From Caldilinea sp. (GTDB taxonomy: Bacteria > Chloroflexota > Anaerolineae > Caldilineales > Caldilineaceae), in NCBI GenBank assembly GCA_026389955.1, contig JAPLGY010000346.1, positions 1-9,962 on the forward strand: 9,962 nucleotides of DNA, in the 5' to 3' direction. The notes beneath the pieces are model-generated. The model saw only the letters and a list, made by a program, of their open reading frames with translations, was not told where the DNA came from and searched no databases. Positions 1 to 6,031 of the stretch are shown piece by piece (positions within the stretch are counted from its first letter, which is position 1; each line of letters starts with the position of its first letter). The translations under genes and the position numbers were made by a program.

Positions 1-406
1 CGCCACAGCAGCCCAGAACCTGCTCGACGCCGCCGTCGAAACCCTGTCCGCCAGAGGACTCGACGTCGGGCTCCTCCTCCCCGACGAAGAGCTGACCCGG
101 TATCCCCATTGGGCAGACCGGATCGTCGCACTCGGACCGAGCGACGCCCCAGAGCAGGTCGGAAGAACGCTGTTCACACGGCTGCGCCAGCTGGATGAGC
201 TGGCGGCCGATGTGGTGCTGGCCCGCCCGCTCACCCTGGCCACAGAAGGGCTGGGCCCCGCTGTCCAGGACCGCCTCTTCCGCGCCGCAGAAGGGCACAC
301 AGTCGACGCTGAAACACCAGCCGCCCTCTCCACACTGCTCGCCCTGGTCGAACAGCTCCTCCCCGGAAGAACGCTTACTTGCCAATCTGGGGAGCGAACA
401 GTATAG
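1..406 (+). CDS. sua5: Sua5-type L-threonylcarbamoyladenylate synthase, C-terminal part (5' truncated)
   Basis: The reading frame enters at base 2 and runs to a TAG at 404-406, giving 134 visible residues; the start lies outside the window. Sua5/TsaC enzymes make threonylcarbamoyl-AMP from threonine, bicarbonate and ATP, the first step of the t6A37 modification of ANN-decoding tRNAs in the cytoplasm. What is visible matches the Sua5-specific C-terminal domain, not the catalytic YrdC domain. It contains a 'VALGPSDAPEQ' stretch, then 'LFTRLRQLDELAADVVLARP', then 'GLGPAVQDRLFRAA', which is the family pattern LF..LR..D....I......GLG.A..DRL.RAA. About 35 residues follow the usual domain end and look like a lineage-specific tail. 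The catalytic N-terminal half cannot be inspected, so activity is assumed. The 3' end also carries the promoter of the next gene. Confidence 0.8.
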   Translation, partial: ATAAQNLLDAAVETLSARGLDVGLLLPDEELTRYPHWADRIVALGPSDAPEQVGRTLFTRLRQLDELAADVVLARPLTLATEGLGPAVQDRLFRAAEGHTVDAETPAALSTLLALVEQLLPGRTLTCQSGERTV

Positions 407-407
407 T
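379..407 (+). promoter_or_regulatory. Probable sigma70 promoter of the flavodoxin gene
   Basis: TTGCCA (379-384) and TATAGT (402-407) are separated by exactly 17 bases; each differs from the consensus hexamer at one position. The -10 box overlaps the TAG stop of the upstream sua5 gene, so flavodoxin can be transcribed independently. The predicted start near 413-415 would give a leader of about 90 nt containing the hairpin at 436-473. This is a sequence match only. Confidence 0.6.
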
Positions 408-435
408 TTGTTGGAACGTTTGACGCGATCGCTTC

Positions 436-473
436 CTGCTGGCCAGCCAGACCAGCCACCTGCTGGCCAGCAG
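436..473 (+). promoter_or_regulatory. Strong hairpin / paired palindromes in the flavodoxin leader
   Basis: CTGCTGGCCAGC (436-447) pairs with GCTGGCCAGCAG (462-473) as a perfect 12-bp stem with a 14-nt loop. The same bases are also a 13-bp direct repeat, CCTGCTGGCCAGC, at 435-447 and 459-471. Each copy is a DNA palindrome: GCTGGCCAGC at 438-447 and a 14-bp palindrome at 460-473. No T-run follows, so it is not a standard intrinsic terminator of sua5. It sits between the predicted transcription start and the ribosome binding site of flavodoxin. That suggests an mRNA stability or translation element, or a pair of protein sites 24 bp apart. Confidence 0.55.
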
Positions 474-504
474 CCCAACAACCGGCGTAAGGAGGAGCTG
501 TTTC

Positions 505-1047
505 ATGACCGCAAAGATTGGAATTTTTTTTGGCAGCAGCACAGGCTGCACGGAACGGATTGCCAACCTGATCAAAGAGGAGATCGAAGCGACCGGCACG
601 GCAACCTGCGAGGTGATGGTCATCTCTGCAGCCAATGCCAAACTGTTCCCCAACTTCGATTTCCTGATGTTTGGCGGCTCGACCTGGAACATCGGCGAGC
701 TGCAAGACGACTGGGGGCTGACCCTCCCCACCCTGGGCAACCAGGGGCTCAAAGGCAAAAAAGTCGCCTTGTTTGGCTGCGGCGACCAGTTTGGCTACTC
801 CAACCGCTTTGTGGATGCGATCGGCCTGATCGGAGACCGCGTCACTGACCTAGGGGCACAGACAGTCGGCTGGATCGTGCCCGACGCCAGCTACCAGTTC
901 GAATTTTCACGGGGTGTCTACGAAGGCGTTATGATGGGCCTGCCGATCGACGAGGACAACCAGGCCGCCATGACCCCGCAGCGCGTCGCCAACTGGACAC
1001 ACTGGGTGCTGGAAGAGTTTGGGCTGGCCCCAGCCACCGTTGCCTGA
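505..1047 (+). CDS. Flavodoxin, long-chain type
   Basis: This 180-residue protein is a small soluble FMN electron carrier that can replace ferredoxin, typically between NADPH or photosystem/pyruvate oxidoreductase donors and reductive enzymes; the partner here is unknown. The FMN phosphate loop GSSTGCTE lies at residues 10-17. The first isoalloxazine-stacking residue is Trp61 in 'GGSTWNIGELQDDW'. The second is Tyr98 in 'GCGDQFGYSN', in the usual family context. The insertion at about 122-150 and the length of about 180 residues place it in the long-chain class (FldA/NifF/IsiB style), not the short class. The ATG at 505 is supported by a near-perfect Shine-Dalgarno sequence, TAAGGAGG at 488-495, with 9-nt spacing. 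The gene has its own promoter at 379-407 and a hairpin after its stop, so it is probably monocistronic. Flavodoxins are often induced by iron limitation or oxidative stress; no Fur-like box was recognised here. Confidence 0.93.
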   Translation: MTAKIGIFFGSSTGCTERIANLIKEEIEATGTATCEVMVISAANAKLFPNFDFLMFGGSTWNIGELQDDWGLTLPTLGNQGLKGKKVALFGCGDQFGYSNRFVDAIGLIGDRVTDLGAQTVGWIVPDASYQFEFSRGVYEGVMMGLPIDEDNQAAMTPQRVANWTHWVLEEFGLAPATVA

Positions 1048-1058
1048 GCAAAGAGCGA

Positions 1059-1087
1059 CAGGGTGGTGGCCCTTCCCCACCACCCTG
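1059..1087 (+). terminator. Hairpin after flavodoxin, possible terminator
   Basis: CAGGGTGGTGG (1059-1069) pairs perfectly with CCACCACCCTG (1077-1087): an 11-bp GC-rich stem with a 7-nt loop, starting 11 nt after the flavodoxin stop codon. No T-run follows (the next bases are CCCAGCC), so it is not a textbook rho-independent terminator. It may be a hairpin-only terminator or a 3'-end stabiliser. Confidence 0.5.
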
Positions 1088-1204
1088 CCCAGCCAGAATC
1101 TCCCCCCAACCCACTCATCGTTCCCCCCACCTCGGCAAATTCATCCCCAGCTTGGAAGTAACCCTACTGGCAGGCAGCCATTGTCTCCCTACAATGAAGA
1201 ACAA

Positions 1205-1260
1205 TTCCTTTGTCCTCTCTCCCACCAGAAAGCACAAAGGAACTCCTTTGACGTAAGGAG
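1205..1260. promoter_or_regulatory. Cluster of TCCTT/AAGGA half-sites upstream of and over the ftsH promoter
   Basis: Four alternating copies of one half-site are visible: TTCCTTTGT (1205-1213), ACAAAGGAA (1234-1242), CTCCTTTG (1243-1250) and AAGGAG (1255-1260). The first two are a perfect 9-bp inverted repeat with a 20-nt spacer. The second and third form the palindrome CAAAGGA-AC-TCCTTTG (1235-1250). The third and fourth form CTCCTT-N6-AAGGAG (1243-1260). The third copy overlaps the -35 box at 1248-1253, which is a typical operator position. It does not match the CIRCE heat-shock element. The regulator is unknown. Confidence 0.45.
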
Positions 1261-1275
1261 CGTTTGTGTTATACT
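1248..1275 (+). promoter_or_regulatory. Probable sigma70 promoter of the ftsH operon
   Basis: TTGACG (1248-1253) and TATACT (1270-1275) are separated by 16 bases; each matches five of six consensus positions. The start would lie near 1282, giving a leader of about 88 nt before the ftsH ATG. This is the best promoter in the 322-base gap and sits just downstream of and within the TCCTT/AAGGA half-site cluster. Confidence 0.7.
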
Positions 1276-1289
1276 GAAAACAGATTGAT

Positions 1290-1373
1290 TTGGTTGAACA
1301 GAAGTTGCTCGCACGACAAAAACGACAGCTTGCCAAAGACGAGCAGATGACGACACAACAGGAACTCGAATGA
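1290..1373 (+). CDS. Possible leader ORF overlapping the ftsH start (27 codons)
   Basis: This frame is open from 1278 and ends at TGA 1371-1373, which overlaps the ftsH ATG as ATGA. Possible starts are TTG 1290 (27 residues), TTG 1305 and ATG 1347 (8 residues, MTTQQELE). From TTG 1290 the peptide would be rich in Lys, Arg, Glu and Gln ('VEQKLLARQKRQLAKDEQ' plus tail), with helical, coiled-coil-like character and no hydrophobic segment. None of the starts has a convincing Shine-Dalgarno sequence, and third-position GC is lower than in the neighbouring genes, so this may be chance. The exact stop/start overlap and the position wholly inside the predicted leader are the reasons to list it. If translated, it could couple or tune ftsH translation. 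Confidence 0.25.
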   Translation: MVEQKLLARQKRQLAKDEQMTTQQELE

Positions 1374-3325
1374 ATTCAAAACGACTGCGCAGCGGCATCA
1401 TCTACCTGCTTCTGGTTATAGCGCTCGGCGCCTTCCTCTACAATTCACTGGTGCGCCGCCCCTCTACAGAAGTCTCCGATGCGACCCTCGCCAAAGTGGC
1501 GACCCTGCTTCGCAACGACGATGTGCGCTCGATCGACATCAACCGTGACCGCCTTCTGGTGACGACACGCAGCGGCGAAGAACTGCAATCACGGCTGGAG
1601 CTGGGGTCAGGGCTGACGCAAACGCTGCTCAACCTGGGTGTGACGCCCGAACAGCTGGCTGCGGTCGAACTCCGCGTCGCCAACCCAGATTTTTGGGAGA
1701 CTTGGAGCGGCGTGCTGATCGCACTGCTGCCCCTCCTTTTGCTGGGCGCGTTCTTCCTGTTCATCCTGCGCCAGGCCCAAGGGGCAGGCAACCAGGCCTT
1801 CAGCTTCGGCAAAAGCCGGGCCCGTATGTTGACCGGGGATCGCCCGACAATCACCTTCAAAGATGTGGCCGGCAACGAAGAGGCCAAACAAGAGCTGCAA
1901 GAGGTCGTCGAATTTCTCAAAGAGCCACAAAAATTCGCCTCGCTGGGAGCCCGCATTCCCAAAGGGGTGCTGCTGGTCGGGCCACCCGGCACTGGCAAAA
2001 CGCTCATGGCCAAAGCGGTCTCCGGGGAGGCCGGGGTGCCCTTTTTCAGCATCTCCGGCTCTGAGTTTGTCGAAATGTTCGTCGGCGTCGGCGCAAGCCG
2101 CGTGCGAGACCTGTTCGAACAGGCCAAGAAAAACTCTCCCTGTATCATCTTTGTCGATGAAATCGATGCCGTCGGCCGCCATCGAGGCTCAGGGCTCGGG
2201 GGCTCCCACGACGAACGAGAACAGACCCTCAACCAGATACTGGTCGAGATGGACGGGTTCGACACCGACACCAACATCATCCTCGTCGCCGCAACCAACC
2301 GACCCGATATCCTGGACCCGGCCTTGCTGCGTCCCGGGCGGTTTGACCGCCGCGTCACCATGGACGCCCCCGACATGCGCGGGCGGCGGGCCATTCTGGA
2401 CGTGCATGTGCGCGGCAAACCGCTCGCCACCGACGTCGACCTGGATCTGATCGCCAAACAGACCGCCGGTTTTGCAGGCGCTGACCTCGAAAATCTGGTC
2501 AACGAAGCGGCTATCCTCGCAGCGCGGCGCAACCGCCGCTCGATCAGCACCCCCGAACTCCAGGAAGCCATCGAGCGGGTCATCGCCGGCCCGGAACGGC
2601 GCAGCCGGCTGATTAGCCCCAAAGAAAAAGAGATCGTCGCCTACCACGAAGCTGGCCACGCAGTCGCTATGCACCTGCTGCCCAACCATGACCCGGTCCA
2701 CAAAGTCACCATCGTCCCGCGCGGGATGGCCGGCGGCTACACGATGAGCCTGCCCGAAGAAGAATCCAACCTGGCCACGCGCGAAAAATTCCGAGACCAG
2801 CTGGTCGCTCTGCTGGGCGGACGAGTCGCTGAAGAGCTTCAGTTCGGAGACATCACCACCGGGGCCAGCAACGACCTGGAACGTGTCACCGGAATGGCGC
2901 GCGCGATGGTCACCCAGTGGGGCATGAGCGAACGGCTCGGCCCGATCCGCTACGGGGAACGTGAAGAGATGATGTTCCTCAACCGGGCCTTCAGCGAACA
3001 CCGCAACTACAGCGACCGGGTGGCCCAGACCATCGACGAAGAGATCAAGGCCATCGTAGCAGAGGCACACACCCGCTGCCATACGCTCCTCTCCAGCCAC
3101 TGGCCTGTGATGCAGCGGGTCGCTGCTCGCCTGCTCGAGGTCGAAACGCTCAACGCTGCCGAATTTGCGGCGCTGATGAAAGGAGAGGTGCCCACGGATT
3201 CCCCCCCACAGCCACGCAGCGAGGCCACCAGCCCCACCAAAAGCGCGGGCTCTGTGCTGCGCGGCGACGACAAACGCCCCGACGCCGGCCTCGATCTGGG
3301 CGGGCGAGTGCCCCAACCTGTCTGA
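1370..3325 (+). CDS. ftsH: ATP-dependent zinc metalloprotease FtsH
   Basis: This 651-residue inner-membrane AAA+ protease forms a hexamer that extracts and degrades misfolded membrane proteins and short-lived regulators. The order is the usual one: TM1 at about 9-27, an extracytoplasmic domain at about 28-110, TM2 at about 112-133, the AAA+ domain and the M41 peptidase domain. Visible residues are Walker A GPPGTGKT (204-211), the FVG pore loop (237-239), Walker B FVDEID (261-266), the second region of homology with arginine fingers R324 and R327 in 'LLRPGRFDR', the zinc motif HEAGH (426-430) and the third zinc ligand D502 in 'GASNDLE'. All catalytic parts are intact and the length is typical. 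The C-terminal tail after about 615 is polar, rich in Pro, Ser and Asp, and family-variable. The ATG is preceded by AGGA (1360-1363) with 6-nt spacing. The gene heads an operon with the three genes that follow. Confidence 0.97.
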   Translation: MNSKRLRSGIIYLLLVIALGAFLYNSLVRRPSTEVSDATLAKVATLLRNDDVRSIDINRDRLLVTTRSGEELQSRLELGSGLTQTLLNLGVTPEQLAAVELRVANPDFWETWSGVLIALLPLLLLGAFFLFILRQAQGAGNQAFSFGKSRARMLTGDRPTITFKDVAGNEEAKQELQEVVEFLKEPQKFASLGARIPKGVLLVGPPGTGKTLMAKAVSGEAGVPFFSISGSEFVEMFVGVGASRVRDLFEQAKKNSPCIIFVDEIDAVGRHRGSGLGGSHDEREQTLNQILVEMDGFDTDTNIILVAATNRPDILDPALLRPGRFDRRVTMDAPDMRGRRAILDVHVRGKPLATDVDLDLIAKQTAGFAGADLENLVNEAAILAARRNRRSISTPELQEAIERVIAGPERRSRLISPKEKEIVAYHEAGHAVAMHLLPNHDPVHKVTIVPRGMAGGYTMSLPEEESNLATREKFRDQLVALLGGRVAEELQFGDITTGASNDLERVTGMARAMVTQWGMSERLGPIRYGEREEMMFLNRAFSEHRNYSDRVAQTIDEEIKAIVAEAHTRCHTLLSSHWPVMQRVAARLLEVETLNAAEFAALMKGEVPTDSPPQPRSEATSPTKSAGSVLRGDDKRPDAGLDLGGRVPQPV

Positions 3326-3326
3326 G

Positions 3327-3991
3327 GTGTCCAAGAGTGACTTCCTTCCAGAGCTGGTCCCTGCAACTTGCCAGGTCCAGCTCTATCTTGCCAGCCGTGC
3401 CCTGTGGCTGGGCTGGCCCCTGCTCCGCTGGCTGACTCTCCTCTCAGCCCTCCCGTTCGTGGGCTGGTTGAACGGCTGGGCGCTTTTGCTCTGGCTGGTG
3501 GCAGCCATCGCCTGCAAAGTGTGGGAGACACTCTGTCAGCCCCCCTTCCTGCCCCCCAACCGCTGCCACCCGCGCACAAGATCGCCCTCTATGCCAGCGG
3601 CCTCTTGCAGGTCGGCCAAAAAGCGCAACGCTTCGCATTCCTGCCCGGCTTTTACCGTACCTTCGCCACCCGCGAACATGCCCTGCTCTGCCAGGTGCGC
3701 CCCCGCCCCATCTGGCGCATCGCCCGCTGGCCCGCAGACGAAGTGGGCCTCTGGTACGCGTTCTGGACAGCCAGCCAACTCACCGCCGTCACCCCAGGCC
3801 AGATCGACAACGGCCAGCAGCACTTGCCCGCCCTGGCCATCACCTACTGCCCAGCAGACCCACCGGGCAGCCGCCAGCCAGCCACCACCACCCTCTACCT
3901 CGCGTTTCTGAACGAACAGGCGCGCAGCAGCGTGCTGGCTGACCTGCTGGCCGACTGGCCACCTGCCCCGACCATGGAGCTCACCCCATGA
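3327..3991 (+). pseudogene. Two-TM membrane protein of unknown function, with an apparent frameshift
   Basis: The first part reads from GTG 3327, 1 nt after the ftsH stop, in one frame. It encodes a hydrophobic hairpin at about residues 24-66 ('YLASRALWLGWPLLRWLTLL' and 'GWALLLWLVAAIACKVWE'). Around 3540-3557 protein-like sequence and C/G-rich third positions move to another frame, which continues as 'HKIALYASGLLQVGQKAQRF' and 'EVGLWYAFWTASQLTAV' to TGA 3989-3991. Adding one base restores a single 221-residue protein. The switch lies at two runs of six C (3540-3545 and 3552-3557), so a base lost in sequencing is the simplest explanation; a real mutation or frameshifting during translation is possible. 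The restored protein has two N-terminal TM helices, a Pro-rich linker and a soluble domain of about 140 residues that I do not recognise. The GTG lacks a good Shine-Dalgarno sequence and is probably coupled to ftsH. The stop overlaps the next ATG, as expected for an expressed operon member. Confidence 0.65.
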
Positions 3992-4482
3992 CCGACAACA
4001 CCCTCCACCAGCGCCCTTCCTGGGACGACTATTTTCTGCAGATCGCGTTCACCGTCGCCCAACGCAGCACCTGCGACCGCGCCCATGTCGGCTGCGCCCT
4101 GGTGCGCGACCGCCGCATCTTGACGACAGGCTACAACGGCGCACCCGCCGGCCTGCCCCACTGCGACGATGTCGGGCACCTGCTCGTGGATGGCCACTGC
4201 GTGCGCACGCTCCATGCCGAACAAAATGCGCTGATCCAAGCGGCGCTGCACGGCGTCAGCACCGAAGGCGCCACCGCCTATGTCACACACCAACCCTGCC
4301 TGACCTGCGCCAAAATGCTGATCAACGCCGGAATCCGCCGCGTTGTCTACGCCGGCCACTACCCAGATGCCCTGAGCCGCTCTTTTTTGGATGCAGCAGC
4401 CATCGAGCTGACCCACCTGCCCCGGCAGACACCCGTCCCATCCTCTCCACAACGCCAAGAAAGCCCGTCCGATGCCCGCTGA
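3988..4482 (+). CDS. dCMP deaminase (zinc-dependent deoxycytidylate deaminase)
   Basis: This 164-residue cytosolic enzyme of the dCMP/cytidine deaminase fold converts dCMP to dUMP, the precursor of dTMP. The zinc site is intact: HAE (76-78, His ligand and proton-shuttle Glu) and PCLTC (103-107, two Cys ligands). The segment 'RAHVGCALVRDRRILTTGYN' at 31-50 followed by 'GAPAGLPHCDD' (51-61) is typical of dCMP deaminases, as opposed to tRNA adenosine or cytidine deaminases. The last 20 or so residues are polar, rich in Pro and Ser, and probably disordered. The ATG at 3988 has GGAG at 3976-3979 with 8-nt spacing and overlaps the upstream stop as ATGA. The gene overlaps the next one by 11 nt. ComE-type competence proteins share this fold, but nothing nearby points to competence. 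Confidence 0.9.
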   Translation: MTDNTLHQRPSWDDYFLQIAFTVAQRSTCDRAHVGCALVRDRRILTTGYNGAPAGLPHCDDVGHLLVDGHCVRTLHAEQNALIQAALHGVSTEGATAYVTHQPCLTCAKMLINAGIRRVVYAGHYPDALSRSFLDAAAIELTHLPRQTPVPSSPQRQESPSDAR

Positions 4483-4500
4483 CCTGATGCCCGCTGACCC
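4471..4500 (+). repeat. 15-bp tandem duplication spanning a stop and two start codons
   Basis: Bases 4471-4485 and 4486-4500 are the same 15-mer except for the last base (GATGCCCGCTGACC followed by T or C). The first copy holds the dCMP deaminase TGA (4480-4482) and one ATG; the second holds another in-frame ATG (4487). The glycosidase therefore begins MPADLMPADP and has two equivalent starts. Confidence 0.85.
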
Positions 4501-5866
4501 GCCCTCCTCTCTGCAGTTTCCGGCAGGGTTCCTCTGTGGAACCGCCACCTCCGCCCACCAGGTCGAAGGCAACAACACCCGCAACCAGTGGTGGCGCTTC
4601 GAGCAACAACCCGGCGCCATCTGGCATGGAGACCGCAGCGGCCTCGCCTGCGACTGGTGGAACCATGCCGAGGTCGACTTCGACCTGATGGAGCGCATGG
4701 GACACTCGGCACACCGCATGAGCCTCGAATGGAGCCGGATCGAACCTGAGCCGGGCCGGTTTGACTCGGCAGCCATCGAACGCTACCGCGCGCTGTTGGA
4801 CGGGCTCCGCCGCCGCAATATCCGCCCGATGGTGACACTGCACCACTTCACCAATCCACTCTGGCTGGAAGAGGCCGGCGGCTGGGAGAACCCAGCAGCG
4901 ATCGTGCGCTTCCAACAGTACGTGCGCTATGCGGTGCGCACCTTGGGCGATCTCTGCGACCAGTGGGTCACCCTCAACGAACCGCTGGTCTACGTCGTTC
5001 AGGGCTGGGTGCGGGGAATCTGGCCCCCGCAGAAGACCCACCTGCCGGCGGCACTGCGCGTCTTTCGCCACCTGCTGCAGGCCCACGGCGTCGCCTACCA
5101 AACGATCCATGCCAACAGCCCAGGCGCCCACGTCGGCTATGCCCTGCCCGTGCGCGTCTTCCAGCCTTCCAATCCAAAGCGCTGGCTCGACCGCAAGGCG
5201 GCCAACCTCAAGCGCTACCTCGTCGAACACCTCTGGGTCACCGGTGCAGCAGACGGCAAACTCCGCTTTCCCCTGGGGCTGGACGAGTACCAGCACTCGC
5301 TGGCAGACAGCGCCGATTTTATCGGAATCAACTTTTATACACGAGACCTGGTACGCTTCCACCCCGACCCCCGCCAGCTCTTCGGAGAAGAACACTTTTC
5401 CCCCGACGGCGAATACTCCGACCGCGGCCGACGAGGCGTCTACAGCGAGTACGCGCCACAGGCACTCCACCAGATCGTGCGCGAGGTGAATGCCTTCCAC
5501 AAACCGATCTATATCACCGAAAACGGGTTGCCCGACCACGACGACGACCAACGCCCACGCTGGCTGCTCGGCCACCTGCACGCACTGCACCAGGCGATCC
5601 AGCAGGGCTGCGATGTGCGCGGCTACTACCACTGGACGTTGACCGACAACTTTGAATGGTCGGAAGGGTGGGGGCTGCGCTTTGGGCTGGTCGAACTCGA
5701 CCCTGCCACCCAGCTTCGCCGCCCACGGCCCAGCGCTGCGCTCTACAGCGCGATCGCCCGCACCAATGCTGTCTCGGAGACGCTGGTCCAGACCTACGCC
5801 CCTGAACTGCACCCAATTCTTTTTCCAACCGCCGCGCCACAACAACAAAAAGCGCGGAAACGTTGA
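4472..5866 (+). CDS. Glycoside hydrolase family 1 beta-glycosidase (beta-glucosidase-like)
   Basis: This 464-residue retaining beta-glycosidase has a TIM-barrel fold and hydrolyses beta-linked glucosides, galactosides or fucosides. It has no signal peptide, so it probably acts in the cytoplasm on imported di- or oligosaccharides. The GH1 N-terminal signature 'FPAGFLCGTATSAHQVEG' lies at 16-33 with the sugar-binding Gln30. His125 is in 'TLHHFTNP'. The acid/base is Glu170 in TLNEP, the nucleophile is Glu350 in ITENG, and the glycone-site motif NFEWSEGW is at 393-400. Length and motifs are complete. The start is ambiguous: ATG 4472 lies inside the deaminase gene, and ATG 4487 is a duplicate just after its stop; AAGAAAG at 4457-4463 is a weak ribosome site for the first. 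It is the last gene of the ftsH operon, an unusual companion for dCMP deaminase. Substrate preference cannot be read from the sequence. Confidence 0.95.
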   Translation: MPADLMPADPPSSLQFPAGFLCGTATSAHQVEGNNTRNQWWRFEQQPGAIWHGDRSGLACDWWNHAEVDFDLMERMGHSAHRMSLEWSRIEPEPGRFDSAAIERYRALLDGLRRRNIRPMVTLHHFTNPLWLEEAGGWENPAAIVRFQQYVRYAVRTLGDLCDQWVTLNEPLVYVVQGWVRGIWPPQKTHLPAALRVFRHLLQAHGVAYQTIHANSPGAHVGYALPVRVFQPSNPKRWLDRKAANLKRYLVEHLWVTGAADGKLRFPLGLDEYQHSLADSADFIGINFYTRDLVRFHPDPRQLFGEEHFSPDGEYSDRGRRGVYSEYAPQALHQIVREVNAFHKPIYITENGLPDHDDDQRPRWLLGHLHALHQAIQQGCDVRGYYHWTLTDNFEWSEGWGLRFGLVELDPATQLRRPRPSAALYSAIARTNAVSETLVQTYAPELHPILFPTAAPQQQKARKR

Positions 5867-5892
5867 CAGCTTCAGCCCGTCTATGCTACCCT
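5863..5892 (+). promoter_or_regulatory. Possible promoter of the dehydratase operon
   Basis: A perfect -35 hexamer TTGACA (5863-5868) overlaps the stop codon of the glycosidase gene. A weak -10 candidate, TACCCT (5887-5892), follows after 18 bases. The start would lie near 5899, giving a leader of about 130 nt before the ATG at 6032. The -10 is poor (three of six matches), which would fit a promoter needing an activator. Confidence 0.4.
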
Positions 5893-5904
5893 GTGCGGGC
5901 TGAA
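5871..5904. promoter_or_regulatory. 9-bp inverted repeat centred on the candidate -10 box
   Basis: TTCAGCCCG (5871-5879) and CGGGCTGAA (5896-5904) are perfect 9-bp inverted arms with a 16-nt spacer. The centre falls on the candidate -10 element of the dehydratase promoter. As RNA it would also make a 9-bp hairpin 4 nt after the glycosidase stop, but without a T-run. An operator or a 3' hairpin of the upstream operon are both possible. Confidence 0.45.
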
Positions 5905-6031
5905 CCACGTTGAAGGGATCCAACTGCCCGTCGACCGCAGACTGGGAATTGCCCTCTGCGCCGGGCAAAGAAGCGACACAAGACAAGGACCGTTTCAGGT
6001 CGTCAACAGACAAGGCAAGGAAGAAGAAAGT

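Larger units (their letters stand above)
1048..1369. other. 322-base intergenic region: 3' hairpin, ftsH promoter region and leader
   Basis: No established gene is present between flavodoxin and ftsH. From left to right it holds the hairpin at 1059-1087, a C-rich stretch without recognisable signals (about 1088-1180), the half-site cluster at 1205-1260, the promoter at 1248-1275, and a leader of about 88 nt with a possible small ORF. The part from about 1195 to 1370 is clearly richer in A and T than the flanking genes, as expected for a regulatory region. Confidence 0.7.

Noticed and set aside
425..432. GCGATCGC octamer, also present at 5750-5757, like the HIP1 core of cyanobacteria
   Set aside because: Only two exact copies in about 10 kb, and such palindromes are common in GC-rich DNA. 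There is no sign of real enrichment.
1167..1195. Second possible promoter upstream of ftsH: CTGGCA, 17 bases, TACAAT
   Set aside because: The -35 box is poor and a much better promoter lies at 1248-1275. It could be a minor start but is not supportable.
3368..3991. Whole membrane-protein region read in one frame from TTG 3368
   Set aside because: The first 55 or so residues in this frame lack membrane segments and look unnatural, while the other frame from GTG 3327 has a clear TM hairpin and high C/G third positions. A frame switch explains both halves better.
5981..6015. Repeat of AGACAAGG at 5981-5988 and 6008-6015 in the dehydratase leader
   Set aside because: Eight bases in a purine-rich leader just before the ribosome site; no symmetry and no other copies seen nearby, so it is probably chance.
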